57,243 nt of DNA from Halobacteriales archaeon QS_8_69_26 (GTDB taxonomy: Archaea; Halobacteriota; Halobacteria; Halobacteriales; SW-7-71-33), in the NCBI GenBank assembly GCA_003023195.1, contig PXRX01000002.1, positions 2,583 to 59,825 on the forward strand, written 5' to 3'. Below the pieces are notes generated by a model. It was not told where the DNA came from, made no database searches, and saw nothing but the letters and a program-made list of their open reading frames with translations. The position numbers and the translations under genes were made by a program. Below are positions 34,061 to 41,628 of the stretch, piece after piece. The first letter of the stretch is position 1; every line of letters begins with the position of its first letter.

Positions 34061-34609
34061 AGCTGATCACTCCGTTCGGGGACGTCATGCTAGACGCGCC
34101 ACGCGACCGGAACGTCCCCAGTCCCAGGGTCCACGGCGAGGTGGATAGTTATAAACGCGGTAGCGAAGAGTAATCCGGACTAGATGTGAAGTAGGATTGT
34201 TTGCCAGGCAAAAAGGTCCAGTTATGTAATGTAAATGGTGTTAGTCTGGCGGTAAACCCAGATCTACCGGTCGTTCCGGGCGTGAAACGGTGGACTGGAC
34301 CGTCGGGAACGGGGTGGTGCCGTGGGGATCGGACTGGCAGGATACCCTCCTGGCACGTCGGAATCCCCGCTTCCCCGGCGAGCGGAGAGCGGGGGAACTC
34401 CAACCTTTTACTCAGCTTTGCACGTTGGGTGGTTGACATACATTTCGGAGTAAGAGGCGGATGAGGTGGTCTATCACCGATTTCAAACGTCAGCAGTTCA
34501 GCGGATCACCTCCACTTACGTCGCTCCGTCTGCCATTTTCGCCCAAGGAAGTGTAGAATACTCAACGTGCAAAGCCGAGCTTTTACGTACTGGAACGCTA
34601 CCGTCGATC
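34061..34609. promoter_or_regulatory. Long intergenic region with promoter, palindrome and MITE-like insert
   Basis: This 549-bp gap of lower GC lies between the divergent Gln-rich and zinc-finger genes. It holds the TATA GTTATAAAC (34148-34156) for the Gln-rich gene and the 13-bp palindrome TTTGCCAGGCAAA at 34200-34212. A stem formed by ATCCCCGCT and AGCGGGGGA lies near 34361-34397, and a MITE-like insertion occupies 34405-34585. Short frames across it show no protein similarity. Confidence 0.6.
34405..34585. mobile_element. 169-bp MITE-like element with 20-bp terminal inverted repeats and 6-bp target duplication
   Basis: The left end at 34411 reads CTCAGCTTTGCACGTTGGGT. The reverse complement of the right end (34560-34579) reads CTCGGCTTTGCACGTTGAGT, giving 18 of 20 matches. 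CTTTTA occurs directly outside both ends (34405-34410 and 34580-34585), as expected for a target-site duplication. The 169-bp interior encodes nothing recognisable, so this is a non-autonomous element. The right CTTTTA lies ~26 bp before the next gene's ATG and looks like its TATA element. Confidence 0.75.
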
Positions 34610-35263
34610 ATGACCGAGGTATCCGAACGGGTGGGCGCGACCTGCCCGTCGTGTTCTCCGGACGTCCCGACGGCCCACGAGGTCCTCGCCCAGGGCGGCC
34701 AGTGGACGGTGCGGTGTGGCGAGTGCGGGCACGTCCACAAGACGCGCATCGACGACGAACTGGTCGAGCGAGACGTGGTCGTCTCACAGGACGGGGAGTC
34801 GTTCACCGCGTCGGTGGAGGTGCCCCCGGACGAACCCCTCGCCGAGGGCGACGAGTTCGTCCTCGACGCGACCGAGGGCGTGTTCACGGTGCGGATCACC
34901 AGCCTCCAGGTGGGGACCGAGGAGCGGACGGACGCGGCCGCGGCCGGCGACGTCGACACCATCTGGACCCGGGACGTGGGCAACGTCGCGGTCCCGACTA
35001 CGGTCCACCCCGCCACGGGTGCCCGGGACGAGACCCGGTCGGTCGAGTTGCACGTCCCCGGCGACGAGGAGTTCGTCGTCGGCGAGAGCCACTCCGTCGG
35101 CGACGAGGAGTTCGAAGTCGAGGGGATCGCCCTCCGCGACCGGGCCGTCGGCTACGAGTTCGACGACCTGGACCACGAGGGCGACGTGGCCACGGCGAAG
35201 GACATCAAGCGCCTCTACGTCAGGGAGGCCGGCCCTGCCCTGGAGGCGTGGTCGGCGTGGTAA
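34610..35263 (+). CDS. HVO_0476-type zinc finger protein
   Basis: This is a 217-residue protein with two zinc-binding CxxC pairs, Cys12-x2-Cys15 (CPSC) and Cys36-x2-Cys39 (CGEC), followed by a beta-rich acidic domain (VSQDGESFTASVEVPPDEPL). It matches the conserved haloarchaeal HVO_0476 family. The ATG at 34610 is chosen because the zinc finger starts there and a TATA-like CTTTTACG lies ~26 bp upstream; a frame running further upstream would cross the MITE. It is separated by 1 bp from the PCMT gene, a pairing that suggests co-expression. The biochemical role is not established. Confidence 0.85.
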   Translation: MTEVSERVGATCPSCSPDVPTAHEVLAQGGQWTVRCGECGHVHKTRIDDELVERDVVVSQDGESFTASVEVPPDEPLAEGDEFVLDATEGVFTVRITSLQVGTEERTDAAAAGDVDTIWTRDVGNVAVPTTVHPATGARDETRSVELHVPGDEEFVVGESHSVGDEEFEVEGIALRDRAVGYEFDDLDHEGDVATAKDIKRLYVREAGPALEAWSAW

Positions 35264-35264
35264 C

Positions 35265-35933
35265 ATGTGGGGCCGCGACCGGCACGACGACGACCCCGAA
35301 CGGGACTACGAGACCCGCCGGGCGAACCTCGTCGACCGCCTGGTAGAGGCCGGGCGGATCACCGACGAGCGGACCGCGCGAGCGCTCCGGGCGGTCCCGC
35401 GCCACGAGTTCGTCCCCCAGGGGCGGCGCTCGGAGGCCTACGCCGACCGCCCGCTCCCGATCGGCGACGGCCAGACGATAAGCGCCCCGCACATGGTCGG
35501 TATCATGACCGAGCGCCTCGACCTGGATCCGGGCGACCGGGTCCTGGAGATCGGAACGGGCTGTGGGTACCACGCGGCCGTCACCGCCGAGGTGGTCGGC
35601 CCGGAGAACGTCTTCAGCGTCGAGTACTCCGGGGAACTCGCGGACCGCGCCAGGCGTACGCTGGCCGACCTGGGGTACGGCGCGGTGTCGGTCCGGCACG
35701 GCGACGGCCACGAGGGGTGGCCCGAACACGACCCCTACGACGCCGCCTACCTGACCTGTGCCGCCGAGGAGTTCCCGACGGCCGTCGTCGACCAGGTCGA
35801 GACGGGCGGCCGGGTCCTCGCGCCGATCGGAAACCGCCGCCAGACGCTGGTTCTCGGTCGGAAGCGCGCCGACGGGTCGCTCGACCGGGAGCGCCACGGC
35901 GGAGTGCGCTTCGTCGAGATGCGGGGTGGCTGA
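35265..35933 (+). CDS. pcm: Protein-L-isoaspartate O-methyltransferase (first paralog)
   Basis: This is a 222-residue SAM-dependent methyltransferase that repairs isoaspartyl residues. The start MWGRDRHDDDPERDYETRR at 35265 lies 1 bp after the stop of the zinc-finger gene. The substrate motif VPRHEFVPQGRRSEAYADRP and PIGDGQTISAPHMVGIM are canonical, as is the SAM motif I VLEIGTGCGYHAAV and later EEFPTAVVDQVETGGRVLAP. All key blocks of PCMT are intact. A second, more divergent paralog lies 1.4 kb downstream. Confidence 0.93.
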   Translation: MWGRDRHDDDPERDYETRRANLVDRLVEAGRITDERTARALRAVPRHEFVPQGRRSEAYADRPLPIGDGQTISAPHMVGIMTERLDLDPGDRVLEIGTGCGYHAAVTAEVVGPENVFSVEYSGELADRARRTLADLGYGAVSVRHGDGHEGWPEHDPYDAAYLTCAAEEFPTAVVDQVETGGRVLAPIGNRRQTLVLGRKRADGSLDRERHGGVRFVEMRGG

Positions 35934-36036
35934 ACGGTGGCCGAAGGGACGGCGGTCGGCCGGCAACGACCAGGGAGGGCCGCGAGTGGGATCGACCGGG
36001 GGTACGGACCGTGAGGCGGATCCGGGAGACCGAACC

Positions 36037-37056
36037 GTGAGAGGGATCGACGACGAGGTGGTGCTCCTCTGGGTGGCCCGCGAGACGGGGGTGCTCCCGG
36101 CACTGCTGTCGAGCGCGGACACCCCCGAGGAGGCCGCCGCCGAGGCGGGGGTGAGCGAACGGGCCGCACGGATCCTTGCCCGGGGGCTGGCCGACCGCGG
36201 CTTCTTCGAGCGGGTGGACGGGGTCTACGAACCGTCGAACCGGTCGCTGGGATTTCTCACGCGCCGGGACCTCCGGTCCGTCGGGACCCTCCCCCACCGT
36301 GCGGACCTCCTGGCGCGGTACCTCGCGCTCCCGGAGGGGGTCGAAACGGGGGACGGGGACGGGCCAAAGCCGGAGCACGGCGACGGGTCCGACGGGGAAG
36401 ACGGCGTCAGGGCCGACGGGGAGGACGGCACCGGTGCTCCCGCGACACCGTCGCCCACTCCGGTACCCGAGTACTGGACGGTCAACCGCCTCGGGGCGGT
36501 CGCGGCGACGGACAGGGCGACGGTCCGGGCACTGGTTACCGCCACCGTCCGGGAGCATCCCGGGGCGGAGGATGTGATCGACGTGGGCGGGGCACCGGGC
36601 GTCTACGCCCGCGAGTTCGCGGAGCGAGGGTACGAGGCGGTACTGGTCGACCGGCCCGACGCTGTCGGACCGACCAGGCCGCTCCTCGCGAGGGAACCAG
36701 TGGAGGTGGTCGCCCGGGAGTACGCCGATGAGGGTACCGACCTCCCGGCGGCCGACCTCGCCTTCCTCCCCGACGTGACCCGCCGCCTCGGGCCGGCGGC
36801 CAACCGTCGCCTGTTCGCGAACGTCGCGGCGGCGCTGTCGCAGGGCGGCACGGTCGTCGCGGTCGACCACCTCCGCGACCGGTCCGATCGCGGGACTGCG
36901 GCGGCCCTCGTCTCGCTGGCGACCACTACGGCCGGCGACGTCTACCCTGCGGAGCGGTACCGCGAGTGGCTGGAGGACGCGGGGTTCGTCGACGGGGCGG
37001 TACGGCCGGTTCCCGGGACAGACCGGTGGGCCGTCGTGGGGCGGATCCCCGAGTAG
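36037..37056 (+). CDS. HTH plus SAM methyltransferase (O-methyltransferase-like)
   Basis: This is a 339-residue protein. The GTG at 36037 (VRGIDDEVVLLWVARETGV) is used because no ATG fits the conserved start. Residues 1-90 form a winged-helix dimerisation domain (EEAAAEAGVSERAARILARG) as in acetylserotonin/caffeate-type O-methyltransferases. An acidic linker rich in Gly and Asp (about 105-145) leads to a methyltransferase domain with motif I VIDVGGAPGVYAREFAERGY, then LAFLPDVTRRLGPAANRRLF and VVAVDHLRDRSDRGTAAALV. The substrate is unknown. It sits between the two PCMT paralogs. Confidence 0.82.
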   Translation: MRGIDDEVVLLWVARETGVLPALLSSADTPEEAAAEAGVSERAARILARGLADRGFFERVDGVYEPSNRSLGFLTRRDLRSVGTLPHRADLLARYLALPEGVETGDGDGPKPEHGDGSDGEDGVRADGEDGTGAPATPSPTPVPEYWTVNRLGAVAATDRATVRALVTATVREHPGAEDVIDVGGAPGVYAREFAERGYEAVLVDRPDAVGPTRPLLAREPVEVVAREYADEGTDLPAADLAFLPDVTRRLGPAANRRLFANVAAALSQGGTVVAVDHLRDRSDRGTAAALVSLATTTAGDVYPAERYREWLEDAGFVDGAVRPVPGTDRWAVVGRIPE

Positions 37057-37190
37057 ACCCTACCCACGTCGCTGGATCCCGACCGGATCCCGCCCCGCCC
37101 CACGCCGCTCGATCCCCAACCGGACCTCCACTCCACGCCGCTCGATTTCCGACCGGAGCGGCACCCGTTCCGTATCCGTCGACACCCGAC

Positions 37191-37242
37191 TTACAGTAGA
37201 TTTACCGTAAAGATGTCTTCCGTTACAGTAGATTTACTGTAT
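37191..37242. promoter_or_regulatory. Two tandem TTACNGTAA double palindromes
   Basis: Site 1 (37191-37210) is TTACAGTAGATTTACCGTAA and site 2 (37223-37242) is TTACAGTAGATTTACTGTAT. Both have 11-bp half-site spacing and the sites are 32 bp apart, about three helical turns. They lie 77-128 bp upstream of the second PCMT gene. The doubling resembles a cooperative operator. Just upstream (37065-37165) are three degenerate ~33-36 bp repeats with CACGCCGCTCGAT. Confidence 0.78.
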
Positions 37243-37318
37243 GACTCCGATCCGGCCCGGGGATTGCCGGCGGCCGCATGCGAGGTATTGATTAGGGATC
37301 GCCCCCAAGCGGGGGGGC

Positions 37319-38059
37319 ATGGAACCGGCGGTGTTGCGCGACGACATGGTCGACGGCCTCGAACACGAGGCCAAGGGGGTCGTGCGGAGCGACCGCGTCA
37401 GCGCGGCGATGCGGACGGTCCCACGCCACGAGTTCGTCGAGGACGACAGGGCCGCCTACGCCGACACCGCCCACCGCCGCCTGGGGACCCGCGTGCTCGC
37501 CCCGTCGACGGCCGCACGACTGATAGAGGCCCTCGACGTCCGGGAGGGCGACTCGGTGCTGGTCGTGGGCGCCGGCGTCGGCTACACGGCGGCGGTACTG
37601 GCAGAGATAGCAGGCGAACACAACGTCCACGCGGTCGACATCGCCCGCCAGGTGGTGTACGACGCCCGCGAGAACCTGGAACGGGCGGGCTACGGCGGGG
37701 TGCTGGTCGACCCCCGGGACGGCGCCGACGGCCTCCCCGAGTACGCGCCGTTCGACCGGATCCTCGTCGAGGCGGCGGTCGTGGACCCGCCCCGGCGGCT
37801 GGTCGACCAGTTGACCGACGACGGGCGCATGGTGATGCCCCAGGGGGCGTCCGGGCAAACGCTCGTGGCGGTCGACGCCGACGGTGCGATCGAACGGCGA
37901 CACGGCACCGTCGCGTTCGCCCCCTTGCTCGTCGAGGGCGAACAGGCGGGGGCCATCGAGCGCAACCGGACCGAGCGCGAGGACCGCGAGCACGCCCGCC
38001 GGGCCGCCCGCCGAAAGCGGGGCTGGGAGCACGACTGGATCGACTGGGAAGGGGACTGA
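37319..38059 (+). CDS. Protein-L-isoaspartate O-methyltransferase-like (second paralog)
   Basis: This is a 246-residue PCMT-family protein with start ATG at 37319 (MEPAVLRDDMVDGLEHEAKG). The PCMT blocks are recognisable but diverged: VPRHEFVEDDRAAYADTAHR, APSTAARLIEAL in place of ISAPHM, and motif I VLVVGAGVGYTAAVL. The C-terminus has a basic/acidic helix (RNRTEREDREHARRAARRKR) ending in a Trp-rich tail (WEHDWIDWEGD), absent from the first paralog. It is a common haloarchaeal second PCMT; whether it repairs isoaspartate is uncertain. Two TTACNGTAA elements precede it. Confidence 0.85.
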   Translation: MEPAVLRDDMVDGLEHEAKGVVRSDRVSAAMRTVPRHEFVEDDRAAYADTAHRRLGTRVLAPSTAARLIEALDVREGDSVLVVGAGVGYTAAVLAEIAGEHNVHAVDIARQVVYDARENLERAGYGGVLVDPRDGADGLPEYAPFDRILVEAAVVDPPRRLVDQLTDDGRMVMPQGASGQTLVAVDADGAIERRHGTVAFAPLLVEGEQAGAIERNRTEREDREHARRAARRKRGWEHDWIDWEGD

Positions 38060-38086
38060 CGCCGCCGTACTCGTTCCGGCAGGGGG

Positions 38087-39427
38087 TCAGCTTTCACCGA
38101 CCGGCGATCCCCAGGGGATCCGGACCAGACCGGCCGGTTCCGCGACCCGGTACATCGCCAGGCCCAGTAGCGAGAGGTTCCCCCAGATGCCCGGCTGGAG
38201 GACGGGGGCGGCCCCCTTCAGGGTGCTCGCCAGCGGCAACCACGCGGGGAGATGGTAGAGGAGTAGCCGGAGGCCGAAGGCGTGGACCGCCAGCAGACCG
38301 ACTGCCAGGACGGGGACCCAGGGCAGGCCGTCCCGGCGGTCGAACTCGACGGCGACGAGGACCAGGGCGGCGACCAGCATCGCCACGAAGTCCTGGGTGT
38401 ACGCCTCCGGGGCCACCAGGGGATAGACGGACAGGCCGAGCGCGAACGTCGCCCGGCCCACGTCGGCCTCCCGTGCCAGGAAGGCGAGGCCCGCAACCGC
38501 GACGACGAGCGAGGCCCTGACGACGGTGGCGAGCAGCGTCGACCGCTGGGAGACGGCGTACAGCGGTTCGTAGTAGCCCGGGTGCCAGAGGTAGATGGCC
38601 AGCGGTTCCTCGCCCCATCCCTTCCCCCACAGGAGGACGTCGAGGTAGCCGAGGTGGTTCTCCACCCCGAAGACCAGAAGCGAGAGGACGCCGATACCGA
38701 CCAGGCCGCCTATCGCACCCGCGAAGCGGTCGCGGTCCCGCAGCAGGTGAGCCCCGGCGGTCGCGTAGTAGGGTTTGATCCCCGCCGCGAGCGTCGTGAG
38801 GGCGCCGCTGGCGAACCGCTCGACCGGTCCCTGTGCACGCTCACCCCGCTGCATCGCCACGTAGGCGAAGCAAAAGAGGGCCGCGACGAGCGCGGAAACC
38901 TGTCCGAGCTTCACCGAGAACAGGAGCGGCTGGAACCCGACCAGCGCCCACAGCGCGACGAGGCGGTCGTACCAGGCCAGTTCCAGCCCCGCCTCGCGGG
39001 CGAGGGCCTGGAGGGCGACCCACAGGAGGCCGACCGAGAAGACCTCGAAGAGGAGGCCGCTGACGTCGGCGGGGTGTTCAGTCAGGGGGAGCCCCTGGAG
39101 GAACCCAAACTGCCCGAGTTCGAACCAGGGGAGGAAGACGAGCAGGTACACCGGCGGGTAGAGGTAGGTGCCGAAGTAGCCGCCGTCCGCCCGCTGCCAG
39201 TAGACTGGCTCCCCGTTGTACCACCGCGCGATGGCCACCGCGTAGGCGCCGAAGTCGTTGAAGTGGAACGGCGACACCCAGTCGTAGCCGGTCCCGGCGG
39301 TCTTCAGGTGCCGGAGGGAGACGTCGAACAGCGGCCAGGCCAGGAGCATCCCCAGGACCACCAGGGAGGCGGCGACGAACCGGGGTCGCTCCGTCCGGAG
39401 GGCGATCAGCCGTCTGAGCGCTGACAT
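38087..39427 (-). CDS. GT87/DUF2029-type polyprenol-phosphate glycosyltransferase
   Basis: This is a 446-residue polytopic membrane protein (about ten TM segments). The first extracytoplasmic loop has FHFNDFGAYAVAIARWYNGE, followed by YLYPPVYLLVFLPW, the GT87 pattern with an Asp after TM1 and a PP motif before TM2. Later come FSVKLGQVSALVAALFCFAY, AAGIKPYYATAGAHLLRDRD and the conserved GIKPY block. Such enzymes transfer sugars from polyprenol phosphates to acceptors outside the cell. The acceptor (glycolipid or S-layer glycan) is unknown. It is convergent with the second PCMT gene (27 bp between stops). Confidence 0.82.
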   Translation of the reverse strand: MSALRRLIALRTERPRFVAASLVVLGMLLAWPLFDVSLRHLKTAGTGYDWVSPFHFNDFGAYAVAIARWYNGEPVYWQRADGGYFGTYLYPPVYLLVFLPWFELGQFGFLQGLPLTEHPADVSGLLFEVFSVGLLWVALQALAREAGLELAWYDRLVALWALVGFQPLLFSVKLGQVSALVAALFCFAYVAMQRGERAQGPVERFASGALTTLAAGIKPYYATAGAHLLRDRDRFAGAIGGLVGIGVLSLLVFGVENHLGYLDVLLWGKGWGEEPLAIYLWHPGYYEPLYAVSQRSTLLATVVRASLVVAVAGLAFLAREADVGRATFALGLSVYPLVAPEAYTQDFVAMLVAALVLVAVEFDRRDGLPWVPVLAVGLLAVHAFGLRLLLYHLPAWLPLASTLKGAAPVLQPGIWGNLSLLGLAMYRVAEPAGLVRIPWGSPVGES

Positions 39428-39649
39428 CGTACTATCCGGTCGTCGGGAAGGACGGAACCCCCGCGCAAGTACCTTGTGGACCCCACTTCCGGGGTCGAAT
39501 GGTCATCGTCCTGTTCCCAGGGGCCGAAGGATTATCCTCCCGGTCCCCGAACGGGGGGCCATGCCCACCGCGACGCACCGACCGGGGCCCGACCGAGGGA
39601 AGGACCCGACTACGACGCGCGGACCGGTCCCCGCCAGGGGTGATCCACC

Positions 39650-41338
39650 GTGAAGATAGACATCTCGGGCCGGGCCGACGAGGAGACGGCCCGCGCCATC
39701 GCGGCCGCCCTGAGCCAGCACCTGGACGAACCGGTGGAACTCGTCACCGGGGACGGCGAGGTCACCGAGCGGCCGGACTGGGAGGACCCCGTGATCACCG
39801 ACCGCGAGGAGCGCCTCCGCGAGGACGTCGCGTCGATACTGGAGGGCGGCCCGGAGCGAGGGCACGACAAGATCCGCGAACTCGGAAAGCTGTTCGTCCG
39901 GGAGCGCCTCGAACTGATCTTCGACGAGATAGCATACGAGGACGGCACCTTCGCACGCTTCGAGGACGGCGAACTGCCGGCCGACGGCCTGGTGACGGGC
40001 GTGGGTCGGATCGACGGTCGGACCGTCTGCTTCGCGGCCAACGACTACACGGTCAAGGCCGGGTCGCTCGGCCAGATGGGCGTCGAAAAGGAGATACGGA
40101 TCGCCGAGCGCGCCGCCCGGATGGGCGTGCCCATCCTGCGGTTGATCGACTCGACGGGTGCCCGCCTGAACCTGGAGGAACGAGAGGAGGGGGACAGCCA
40201 CGCCGACCGGTACCGGGGCGGGAAGATGTTCTTCAACCAGTGCATCCACTCGGGACAGATCCCCCAGATCGGAGTGCTGTACGGCCCCGACATCGCCGGG
40301 TCGGCATACACGCCGGTGTTCTGTGACTACCTGATCATGGTCGAGGACATCGCCGGGATGGCCATCGCCAGCCCCCGGGTGGTTGAGGCGGTCACCGGCG
40401 AGGACGTCACCATGGACGAACTCGGCGGGCCCGGGGTTCACGCCGTCCACAGCGGATCCGCGGACCTGGTGGTCCCCGACGAGGAGACGGCCGCCGAACG
40501 GGTCCGGGAGTTGCTCTCGTACCTCCCCCAGAACTACGAGGCCGACCCGCCGGTCCGCGAGCCACGGCCGCCGGCGCTCAACCCGAAGGGCCTGGACGCC
40601 GTCATCCCGGAGGACTCCCACGCGGGTTACGACGTCGAGGCGGTGATAGAGCGCGTCGTCGACCGGGACTCTTTCTACGAGGTCAAGCCCCGGTTCGCGC
40701 CGGAACTCGTCACCGGGTTCGCACGGATCGACGGCCGACCCGTCGGGGTCGTCGCCAACCAGCCGTCGGTCAAGAGCGGCGCCATCTTCCCGGACTCGGC
40801 GGAGAAGGGGGCGGGCTTCGTCTGGGGGTGTGACGCCTTCGGGATCCCGCTGGTGTACCTCTGTGACACGCCGGGGTTCATGGTCGGGTCCGCCGTCGAG
40901 ACGGAGGGCGTCCTCCAGAAGGGCCGGAAGTTCATCTACGCCACCTCAAACGCCCAGGTCCCGAAGCTGACGGTCCTCACCAGGAAGGCCTACGGGGCAG
41001 GGATCTACGCGATGTGTGGTCCCTCCTTCGAACCCGACGCCGCCCTCGCACTTCCCTCGGCGGAACTCGCGGTCATGGGGCCGGAGGCGGCGGTCAACGC
41101 CCTGTTCAGCGAGCAACTGTCCGAGATGGACGACGAGGACCAGCGGGAGGGGTTCAAGGAGGCGATGCTCGACGAGTACGAGAAGTACATCGACATCCGG
41201 AAGCAGGCCGCCAGGATGCAGGTGGACGAACTCCTCCCGGCCGGGGACCTCCGCGAGCAACTCGTCGAACGGCTCCACGCCCTCCGGGGCAAGCGACGGG
41301 TCGACCGGCCGCGCCACCACGGAACCGTCCTGTTCTAA
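39650..41338 (+). CDS. Acyl-CoA carboxylase carboxyltransferase subunit
   Basis: This is a 562-residue carboxyltransferase (propionyl/methylmalonyl-CoA type). The GTG at 39650 (VKIDISGRADEETARAIAAA) gives the family length plus an ~70-residue N-terminal extension. The crotonase-like halves are intact: AANDYTVKAGSLGQMGVEKE, IDSTGARLNLEE and PQIGVLYGPDIAGSAYTPVF in the first, and VVANQPSVKSGAIFPDSAEK, LCDTPGFMVGSAVETEGVL and RKAYGAGIYAMCGP in the second. With a biotin-carboxylase/BCCP partner encoded elsewhere it would carboxylate acetyl- or propionyl-CoA. No partner is visible nearby. Confidence 0.88.
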   Translation: MKIDISGRADEETARAIAAALSQHLDEPVELVTGDGEVTERPDWEDPVITDREERLREDVASILEGGPERGHDKIRELGKLFVRERLELIFDEIAYEDGTFARFEDGELPADGLVTGVGRIDGRTVCFAANDYTVKAGSLGQMGVEKEIRIAERAARMGVPILRLIDSTGARLNLEEREEGDSHADRYRGGKMFFNQCIHSGQIPQIGVLYGPDIAGSAYTPVFCDYLIMVEDIAGMAIASPRVVEAVTGEDVTMDELGGPGVHAVHSGSADLVVPDEETAAERVRELLSYLPQNYEADPPVREPRPPALNPKGLDAVIPEDSHAGYDVEAVIERVVDRDSFYEVKPRFAPELVTGFARIDGRPVGVVANQPSVKSGAIFPDSAEKGAGFVWGCDAFGIPLVYLCDTPGFMVGSAVETEGVLQKGRKFIYATSNAQVPKLTVLTRKAYGAGIYAMCGPSFEPDAALALPSAELAVMGPEAAVNALFSEQLSEMDDEDQREGFKEAMLDEYEKYIDIRKQAARMQVDELLPAGDLREQLVERLHALRGKRRVDRPRHHGTVLF

Positions 41339-41628
41339 CCATCCCCCGGGTCGTCCCCGTCCGACGATCCTTTGGGGCCGTTCTCTTCTACCGATCCCTC
41401 GGACCGTCCTCCTCCGTCGATCCCTGGGGTTACCTCCTCTGTCCGTGCCGCGATGGCCCGCCCGACGACCGGATGAGCGTCGTTCATTCTCCCCACCGGA
41501 GATGTAATAAACCGTAATATCTACCCTTCTCAGTTTATCCAAGCTACGATCCACGGACGGGACACATAATTAAATTTCGATCCAGTAATCAAAATAGTAA
41601 TCAGGGCCCCCGGACACGACGGTCGTAG

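Noticed and set aside
33140..34066. A 308-residue Leu/Ala-rich, membrane-like reading frame on the plus strand opposite the Gln-rich gene
   Set aside because: It is the mirror of CAG/GGC-rich codons (CTG/GCC). The minus strand has conserved motif blocks, a Shine-Dalgarno-like site and a TATA; the plus frame has none.
34361..34397. Stem ATCCCCGCT/AGCGGGGGA as an IS200/IS605 end relic
   Set aside because: Hairpin is suggestive but does not match the ends of the IS605 element at 54.4-56.2 kb, and no tnp sequence is nearby; left as an unexplained hairpin.
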